Origin: Actinomycetes bacterium
GTDB taxonomy: Bacteria; Actinomycetota; Acidimicrobiia; Acidimicrobiales; RAAP-2
Direction of reading: 5' to 3'
Assembly (NCBI GenBank): GCA_021823525.1
Contig: JAKANY010000008.1
Span: 19,376-83,375 of the forward strand
DNA: 64,000 nt
Shown here in pieces: positions 57,774 through 64,000 of this stretch (the first letter of the stretch is position 1; each line of letters starts with the position of its first letter). The position numbers and the translations under genes were made by a program. The notes beneath the pieces were generated by a model. It ran no database searches and was not told where the DNA came from. It saw only the letters and a list, made by a program, of their open reading frames with translations.

Positions 57774-58270
57774 CCCGAGGCCAGCGGCGCGTCCGGGCCC
57801 AGGACGACGATCACGTCGTCACCGGCGGCCCCGGGAACGGGAAGCAGCCCACCACGCGCGCGCACCGACGTGAGCGGCACCTTGATCTCGTTGGCGATCT
57901 CGCGGGCCGCCCACTGGTAGTTGGCACTGAAGTAGATCACCGTCTTGGACACGCGTGAAGGGGCGTTGACCTGGGAGAGCGTGTCCCACCCGATCGTGAG
58001 TAGCTGCTGGGTGTACTCGCGCGCGAGACCCGTCACCGACGTGCCGTTGGCCACCTGGACGCGCACCTGCGACTTGGGCGGCGGGATGGTGGGCGTTGTG
58101 TGGTGACCAGCCACGGTGGTGGTCGTGGCCGACCCCGGCGTGGCGGGCGAGGGCGTGCGCAGCATCAGATACGCCGCCGCGATGAACGCGACGAGGATGA
58201 CGAGCACCACACTCAAGGAGGGCTGGTAGTGCGATCCGGGCTTAGTCGGCTGCTCCGGGGCGGGATCCAC
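57770..58270 (-). CDS. Membrane-anchored protein with LytR C-terminal-like domain
   Basis: N-terminal TM, TTTT linker, VRVQVANGTSVTGLAREYTQQLLTIGWDTLSQVNA...KTVIYFSANYQWAAREIANEI; GTG after TAGGCT-N6. Confidence 0.8.
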   Translation of the reverse strand: MDPAPEQPTKPGSHYQPSLSVVLVILVAFIAAAYLMLRTPSPATPGSATTTTVAGHHTTPTIPPPKSQVRVQVANGTSVTGLAREYTQQLLTIGWDTLSQVNAPSRVSKTVIYFSANYQWAAREIANEIKVPLTSVRARGGLLPVPGAAGDDVIVVLGPDAPLASG

Positions 58271-58388
58271 GCCGTCAGCCTAGAGGCCCCGACTGCGGCC
58301 CGGGGGAAAGTTGGAACACGCCGGTCGACCCTCGCACACTCGTGGACCGGTGACGCGGGATCCCGCTCAGTAGTCTGGTGCGCACCTG

Positions 58389-58460
58389 GCCGGTGTGGCG
58401 CAGTGGTAGCGCAGGCGATTTGTAATCGTCAGGTCGTGGGTTCGAATCCCTCCACCGGCT
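58389..58460 (+). tRNA. tRNA-Thr (anticodon UGU)
   Basis: GCCGGTG...CACCGGC-T acceptor, GCGAT-TTTGTAA-ATCGT arm, GGTTCGAATCC; -10 TAGTCT at 58371; CCA not encoded. Confidence 0.95.
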
Positions 58461-58652
58461 CTGAGATCCGGCGGCTCGGGTCACCCGCTAACTGAGTCGC
58501 TTGAAGACGGCGTCCTCCCGGCTGACCACAACTCGAGCCTCGCGGCGGCTGCCGGAGGTCTGTGACGAGTCGCTGTTGACGTCCCTCCGGATCAGTCGCA
58601 GACTGGTCAGCGTCTCTGCGCCCGGACTGGTCCGGCGAGGGGGGGTCGACGT

Positions 58653-61277
58653 ATGAGGAACCGCCCGCTGTCCACACGTCGTTGGCGACCGCTACGAGCA
58701 GCGTCGCTCGCACTCGCGCTGACGATCGGGGGTCTCGCCGCACTGGGACTCAGCCCGGCCGCCCCGGCGGGCGCGAGCTCGGTAAGCGTGTCCTGCACGG
58801 CAGGCACCCTCGGCACGAGCGGCGTCCTCGACATCGGCGTGTCGGGATCGCCAGCGCCCTCGGTCGGGCTCACGGTCGCCACCGCCGGTGGCGACTACGT
58901 CGTCACGCTGGACGACGGGACGACCAGCACCCCCGTCTGCACGGGTCAGAGCCTCCCCGACAGCGGGAGCAGCGGCTTTCCGCAGGTCGAGGTGACAGGT
59001 CCGGCGCCCGTCCCAACGACGTTTGAGCCGGGGACGGCCAGTGGCGTCACCTTCACGGGCGAGAGCAGCGCTCCCAACACGCTCGACCTCTCGGGCGAGT
59101 CATCGACATCGTTCACGGGGCTGACCGTGGCGATGCCGAGCTCCGCCTCGTGCCCCAACGGGGGCCAGCTGACCGGAACCGGGAACACGGCCATCGACGA
59201 CTGCTTCAGCAACGTCGGCACCGTGGTCGGCTCCGCGTCGGTGTCGACCACCTTCGAGCCTGACCCGGCCGTAACCGCGACGCCGTCGGCCGTGCCGCTC
59301 TTCGTGGGCGGCACCGGGACCGTTGGAAACGTCCTCGACCTCAGCAGCGTCGCCTCGCCCGACGCCTCGGGCCTCACGGTGGGCGGGCCCACCGTGTCGA
59401 TGGGTGCGGACACCGCGGCCGGCCCGGGGACCGTCACGGCCGAGGTCGGCACCAACACGGTCACCTTCGCGAACTTCTACGGTGTGAACGAGGTCCAGGG
59501 GTCGAGCACCCTCGGCACCGACTTTCAGCCGGGGACGGCGAGTCCCGAGGTGACCTTCGTGGGCGCGCCGGGCCCGACCAACACGCTGGACCTCACCTCG
59601 GAGTCCTCGGCCAACTTCACGAGACTGACCGTGTCCATGCCGGGGGCGTCATCGACGTGCTCGGGAACCGGGGCGCTCACGGGCACCGGGTTCGCCTCGA
59701 TCGGCGACTGCTTCTCGAACGTGGGCAACGTTCTGGGGTCGTCCTCGGTTTCCACGACCTTTCAACCGTCGAGCGGAGGAACGGCTCGCTTCGTCGGGCA
59801 AAGCGGCAGCGACACCTTGGACCTGTCACACGCCCCGTCGTCGGTCACGCTCAATCTCGGCCTCTCCGGCCCGCAGGTCACTGGTGGTGCGGGCACTCTC
59901 ACGCTCGTGCCCGGCACGATCTCCACTGTCATTGGCGCACCTAACAACGACACCTTCCTCGGGGGACCGGGAAATCTCACCTTGATCGGAGGCGAGGGCA
60001 CCGACTGGCTCCAGGCCGGCTCGGGAACCGACGTGCTGATCGCCGGCTCCGGGCCGACGACACTCGTGGGCGGAACTGGCTACGACACGATGACCGGTGG
60101 GGCCGGTGCTGACCGGTTCATCCCGGGCACCGGAGGCGGAAAGATCACCGACACCGCCGGCGTCGGCACCCTCGACTACTCGAAGTCCTCCGCTCCCGTC
60201 GACGTGAACGCCAGCACGAGCCCCTACACGACGCCCAGCGGGGTCGACGTGCCGCCCGAGACGGCGACCGGAGGCGGTGGCGCGCCCGAGGCACTGGTCG
60301 GGATCGCGCAGTTCGTCGGGTCCGCTCAGGGCGGCACCACCTTCCTGGCTCCGGCCACGGCGGGCCTGACCTTCGAGGGCCAGGGCCCAGGCAACACCCT
60401 GGATCTGCCCACCGCGCCTCGGGGGATCATGGTGAAGCCCAACGGCGACTCGCCGAGCTCGCCCGGGTCGGTCAGCGGCCTGATCGGGGGCACGGACACC
60501 TTCTCGGGGTTTCAGACGTTCGTCGGGTCCGCTCAGGGCGGCACCACCTTCCTGGCTCCGGCCGCGGCGGGCCTGACCTTCGAGGGCCAGGGCCCAGGCA
60601 ACACCCTGGATCTGCCCACCGCGCCCCGGGGGATCATGGTGAAGCCCAACGGCGACTCGCCGAGCTCGCCCGGGTCGGTCAGCGGCCTGATCGGGGGCAC
60701 GGACACCTTCTCGGGGTTTCAGACGTTCGTCGGAGGACCGAGGGGAATGACCAGCTTCGTCCCCTCGGCAACAGGAGGTCTGGCGTTCCACGGCGAGGGC
60801 CCGTCCAACGTGCTCGACTTGTCGAGCGTCCCTGCCCGGGCGACGCTCGTGGTCAACGGGGACACACTCACCAGCCCCGGAATCATCGGCCATCTGAGCG
60901 CGTCGGGCGGCGCCCCGTCGAGCGACCCCTTCTCGGGGATCCAGAGTTTCGTCGGCTACTCGGGGACGGCGTTCACCAGTGCGAACGTGGCGACGGTGAT
61001 CGCGGGGAGGCCGTTCTCGCTTCGCGTCACGACGACGGGATCACCGACCCCGAAACTCAGCGAGGAGGGCCGGCTCCCCACAGGCGTCAAGTTCCTCGAC
61101 CTCAGCACCGGCACAGCACGGCTGTACGGCACTCCGACATCGGCCGGCGGCACGCCCGCGGTCGGGACGTTCCGGTTCGTGATCACGGCGTCGTTCGGAA
61201 TCGGGAAGGGCCGGAAGGTGCTAACCCAGAGGTTCACCCTGACGGTCTCACGCGGCTCGCCGGGCTCGCCGGGCTGA
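58653..61277 (+). CDS. Large secreted protein with RTX-like glycine-rich segment, long repeats and C-terminal putative Ig domain
   Basis: Signal peptide; GGPGNLTLIGGEGTDWLQAGSGTDVLIAGSGPTTLVGGTGYDTMTGGAGADRF; tandem 69-aa repeats; SD GAGGGGG. Confidence 0.75.
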   Translation: MRNRPLSTRRWRPLRAASLALALTIGGLAALGLSPAAPAGASSVSVSCTAGTLGTSGVLDIGVSGSPAPSVGLTVATAGGDYVVTLDDGTTSTPVCTGQSLPDSGSSGFPQVEVTGPAPVPTTFEPGTASGVTFTGESSAPNTLDLSGESSTSFTGLTVAMPSSASCPNGGQLTGTGNTAIDDCFSNVGTVVGSASVSTTFEPDPAVTATPSAVPLFVGGTGTVGNVLDLSSVASPDASGLTVGGPTVSMGADTAAGPGTVTAEVGTNTVTFANFYGVNEVQGSSTLGTDFQPGTASPEVTFVGAPGPTNTLDLTSESSANFTRLTVSMPGASSTCSGTGALTGTGFASIGDCFSNVGNVLGSSSVSTTFQPSSGGTARFVGQSGSDTLDLSHAPSSVTLNLGLSGPQVTGGAGTLTLVPGTISTVIGAPNNDTFLGGPGNLTLIGGEGTDWLQAGSGTDVLIAGSGPTTLVGGTGYDTMTGGAGADRFIPGTGGGKITDTAGVGTLDYSKSSAPVDVNASTSPYTTPSGVDVPPETATGGGGAPEALVGIAQFVGSAQGGTTFLAPATAGLTFEGQGPGNTLDLPTAPRGIMVKPNGDSPSSPGSVSGLIGGTDTFSGFQTFVGSAQGGTTFLAPAAAGLTFEGQGPGNTLDLPTAPRGIMVKPNGDSPSSPGSVSGLIGGTDTFSGFQTFVGGPRGMTSFVPSATGGLAFHGEGPSNVLDLSSVPARATLVVNGDTLTSPGIIGHLSASGGAPSSDPFSGIQSFVGYSGTAFTSANVATVIAGRPFSLRVTTTGSPTPKLSEEGRLPTGVKFLDLSTGTARLYGTPTSAGGTPAVGTFRFVITASFGIGKGRKVLTQRFTLTVSRGSPGSPG
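60311..60724 (+). repeat. Two near-identical 207-bp in-frame tandem repeats
   Basis: 60311-60517 and 60518-60724 differ at only 2 positions by eye (CCACGG/CCGCGG and GCCTCG/GCCCCG); a diverged third unit follows from 60725. Confidence 0.95.
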
Positions 61278-61633
61278 ACGACGGTGCCGCCCTCGCCGCG
61301 ACCCTGAAGGAGCCCACCGATCTGGCTCACGCGGTCCTTGGCGCACCGTCCCGTTGTGGCGACTGAGAGGCACGAACCGAGGCACGGTCCACGCGACACC
61401 GTCGGCACGTCCACGAGCCTCCGACCCCGGGATCTCGCCCCGAAGTCAGCCAGACCGGAGCGAGGACGTGGACGAGGACGTGGGGGTGAGGCTGGCTGGC
61501 CCGCGCGGGGCGGACACGCGTCGCACGGGGCGCGCGCGTCCCCACCCAACGCGGCCTGGAGTGGGTCGCCGTTTCCCACGAGCCCCCCACGATGGTCCGA
61601 GGTTCGTCCGGGATGCCCCAGTACGGTGGGGCG

Positions 61634-62851
61634 ATGAGCGAGGTGACCCAGGCTGTCGACCTGCGTCACAACCGCAACTTCCAGAACTTGTGGGTGGGCC
61701 AGTTCCTCTCGGACCTGGGCTCGACGATGGGAGTGCTCGCCTACCCCCTCCTCCTGCTCGACCTCACGCACTCGACCACGATGGCCGGGCTCGTGGCGAC
61801 CCTCGCGTCGCTGGCGGCCTTCGCCGTGCGCCTCCCGGCTGGCGCGCTCGCCGACCGCGTCGACCGACGCCGCACGATGGCCGTCACCGACCTCGCACGA
61901 ACGGTCGTCCTCCTCGGCTTGGGCGCCGCCGTCGTCCTCCACTGGGCGCCCTGGCCGCTGGTTCTCGTGGTCGCCATCGTCGACCGCGTGGGCGACACGA
62001 TCTTCACGCCCACCTCGACCGCCATCTTGCCCACCATCGTCGACCACGCGCAGCTCGAGCGCGCGGTAGCGGCCAACGAGGGCCGCCAGTACGGGGCGAG
62101 CCTGATCGGTCCGGCGCTCGGCGGACTGCTCTTCGGGATCGCGCGCTCGATCCCGTTCCTCGCCGACGGCGTGAGCTACGGGATCTCCACCATGACGTCG
62201 CTGCGCCTGCGCGGGAACTTCCGATCTCCGAAGGTGGCGGACCGCCCCGGACTCTGGCGCGAGGCCCTCGTGGGGCTGCGCGCGATCTCGCACGATCGCG
62301 TCTCGCGGATCATCATCACGCAGGCACCACTCATCAACTTCGCGTTCAACGGCATGATCATCTCCGTGACGCTGGCCCTGCGCCAGCACGGCTACCGCGC
62401 GACCGACATCGGCCTCGCCCAAGCGGGCATCATGGCCGGAGGACTGCTGGGAGCGGTGATCGCGCCGCAGTTGACCGGGCGGCTGACGCTCCGCCACCTC
62501 ATCGTGCTGATGACCACCTCGGCGACCGCTCTCTTCGTCGCCTCCGCGCTCCTGGCCCCCACCGTGTGGATGGCCCTGCCGCTGGGGGGCGCCGCGCTCC
62601 TCGCGCCCTCGGCCAACGCCGTCCTGATGGGCGAGTTGCTGCGACGCACGCCCGACGAGCTCCGTGGGCGCGTCACCAACGCCATGATGCAGGCCTCGCA
62701 AGCCCTCGCCGTCCTGGCCCCGCTGGTCGCCGGCATCGCCCTGGCTTACCTGGACGCGCGCGTTGCGGTCGGGCTGTTCGCGGCCGCCATGGCCGTGACG
62801 GCCGTCGTCGCGGTCCTCAGCCGGGCGGGCCGGGACGTCGCGCGCGCCTGA
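61634..62851 (+). CDS. MFS transporter
   Basis: NFQNLWVGQFLSDLGSTMGVLAYPLLLLDLT, LPAGALADRVDRRRTMAVTDLAR; ATG after TACGGT-N6. Confidence 0.87.
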   Translation: MSEVTQAVDLRHNRNFQNLWVGQFLSDLGSTMGVLAYPLLLLDLTHSTTMAGLVATLASLAAFAVRLPAGALADRVDRRRTMAVTDLARTVVLLGLGAAVVLHWAPWPLVLVVAIVDRVGDTIFTPTSTAILPTIVDHAQLERAVAANEGRQYGASLIGPALGGLLFGIARSIPFLADGVSYGISTMTSLRLRGNFRSPKVADRPGLWREALVGLRAISHDRVSRIIITQAPLINFAFNGMIISVTLALRQHGYRATDIGLAQAGIMAGGLLGAVIAPQLTGRLTLRHLIVLMTTSATALFVASALLAPTVWMALPLGGAALLAPSANAVLMGELLRRTPDELRGRVTNAMMQASQALAVLAPLVAGIALAYLDARVAVGLFAAAMAVTAVVAVLSRAGRDVARA

Positions 62852-62864
62852 GGGCGAGCAGGCG

Positions 62865-64000
62865 TCAACGAGCGACGACCTCGACGACGTCGCTCCGCCC
62901 GGTTCCGATGACCTGGGGGATCACGAGGATCCGGACGGCGCCGTCGTGAGCCGCCTCGAGGTCGTGGCGCAAGAGCCGAGAGACGAGCTGGGCGCGCGAG
63001 CGCGATAGCGCCAGTGCCGCCGATGACGTCGTGCGCCGGCGCGCGAGCCCGTAGAGGACGACGGTTCGATGGGCACGCGCGACGACGAAGCGCGCGAGCA
63101 CCTGGACCTGCGCCGCGAGACGCGTCGGCGCGGCAGCCGAGGAGCGCGCGAAGGGGCCGACCGGCGCGAGCATCACGGCGGTCGCGTTGCCTCGCCACTG
63201 GGCGAAGAGCGTCAGCGGGCCGGCTGTCGTCACCGCCGCGCCGGCGGGCCAGCGCTGACCCCCACCGCCGAGCCGGGTGCTCCAGCCGGCGAACAGGAAC
63301 CCGGGGTGGGTACCGGCAGGGAGCGAGGGCAGCGTCACGCTGCCGCCCCGGTACGTCGAGATGGCGGGCAGGGCCACCGTCGCCCCCTTGACCACGAAGG
63401 TGACTGCGAAGGTGGGCAGCGCCGTCCACTGCGCGTAGAGCATCAGTGGGGCGCTCAGCACCACCGTCGAGCCCGCGGCGTAGGACTGACCCGAGCCGTC
63501 GGGAGACGAGTTCCACCCCGAGAAGTCGAAACCCGGTCGACTAAGCGTCGATCCGGTGGCGACGACGGCTGACGACCCCTGGACGGCGCTTACCGAAGCG
63601 ATCGTCCCGCGTCCACCATTGTTCGCAAAGGTGACGCTGAGGACCGGCAGCGGCGTCCACTGGGCGAACAGGGTGGTCGAGGAGGTCGGCGTGTAGGTCG
63701 CGCCGGCCGCGCCCACGAGCGAGCCGCCCGTGGCGGCGGTGAACCAGCCGTCGAAGCTGTAGCCCGACTCGGAGGCCGAGGGCAGCGTGAGCGGGGCCGA
63801 GCCCGTGGTGAACGAAGCAGCCGAAGACGTCGCCGTGCCGCCGTTCGCGTCGTAGCTGACGTTGACAGTGTTGGGCGTCCACTGGGCGAACAGGGTGGTC
63901 GAGGAGGTCGGCGTGTAGGTCGCGCCGGCCGCGCCCACGAGCGAGCCGCCCGTGGCGGCGGTGAACCAGCCGTCGAAGCTGTAGCCCGACTCGGAGGCCG
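62865..64000 (-). CDS. InlB B-repeat (Listeria/Bacteroides repeat) protein with C-terminal OmpA-like region; 5' end outside window
   Basis: Repeats VSYDANGGTATSS...SGYSFDGWFTAATGGSLVGAAGATYTPTSSTTLFAQWTP; C-term VVLYGLARRRTTSSAALALSRSRAQLVSRLLRHDLEA. The frame remains open to the window end. Confidence 0.8.
   Translation of the reverse strand, partial: ASESGYSFDGWFTAATGGSLVGAAGATYTPTSSTTLFAQWTPNTVNVSYDANGGTATSSAASFTTGSAPLTLPSASESGYSFDGWFTAATGGSLVGAAGATYTPTSSTTLFAQWTPLPVLSVTFANNGGRGTIASVSAVQGSSAVVATGSTLSRPGFDFSGWNSSPDGSGQSYAAGSTVVLSAPLMLYAQWTALPTFAVTFVVKGATVALPAISTYRGGSVTLPSLPAGTHPGFLFAGWSTRLGGGGQRWPAGAAVTTAGPLTLFAQWRGNATAVMLAPVGPFARSSAAAPTRLAAQVQVLARFVVARAHRTVVLYGLARRRTTSSAALALSRSRAQLVSRLLRHDLEAAHDGAVRILVIPQVIGTGRSDVVEVVAR
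63652..64000 (-). repeat. Identical 222-bp-period tandem repeat within the InlB-repeat gene, truncated by window edge
   Basis: The block starting GGCGTCCACTGGGCGAACAGGGTGGTCGAGG at 63653 recurs at 63875 and is identical to the last base of the window. Confidence 0.93.

Noticed and set aside
60311-60724. 207-bp direct repeats as a mobile or CRISPR element
   Set aside because: In-frame duplication within a secreted protein ORF; no inverted ends or spacers.
61278-61633. Possible gene or RNA in the gap before the MFS gene
   Set aside because: No convincing ORF, hairpin or promoter beyond TACGGT of the MFS gene.

Overview
High-GC actinobacterial chromosome segment; protein content and promoter style suggest Acidimicrobiia or a relative (inference). 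It is mostly core genome. Recognisable loci: ALDH/deoC; dTDP-sugar genes rfbA and rfbBC; bioY; pepP-like; serB; recA-cinA-pgsA-rimO; typA; an ABC and MMPL export block; pheA; agmatinase; a 2-oxoacid:ferredoxin oxidoreductase operon; a PAS/GAF/EAL protein; hemQ; groEL; a threonine-synthase-like plus MoaD-like pair; gpgS; three tRNAs (Ser-GCU, Ser-UGA, Thr-UGU); and several large secreted repeat proteins. No CRISPR array, prophage or intact IS element was recognised. Strongest observations: (1) a SAM-I/S-box-like riboswitch in front of a threonine-synthase homologue coupled to a Gly-Gly-ending MoaD-like carrier, suggesting a sulfur-carrier route from O-phosphohomoserine to homocysteine; (2) 18 genes with a TANNNT box exactly 6 nt before the start codon, i.e. 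a leaderless promoter architecture; (3) tandem DosR-like palindromes upstream of the oxygen-sensitive por operon; (4) five convergent gene pairs whose stop codons abut or overlap; (5) an unlisted 33-aa membrane mini-protein; (6) an uncharacterised coupled gene pair upstream of typA; (7) a 15-codon uORF coupled to the EAL gene; (8) recent in-frame repeat duplications in secreted proteins. All assignments come from reading motifs by eye; no searches were run.
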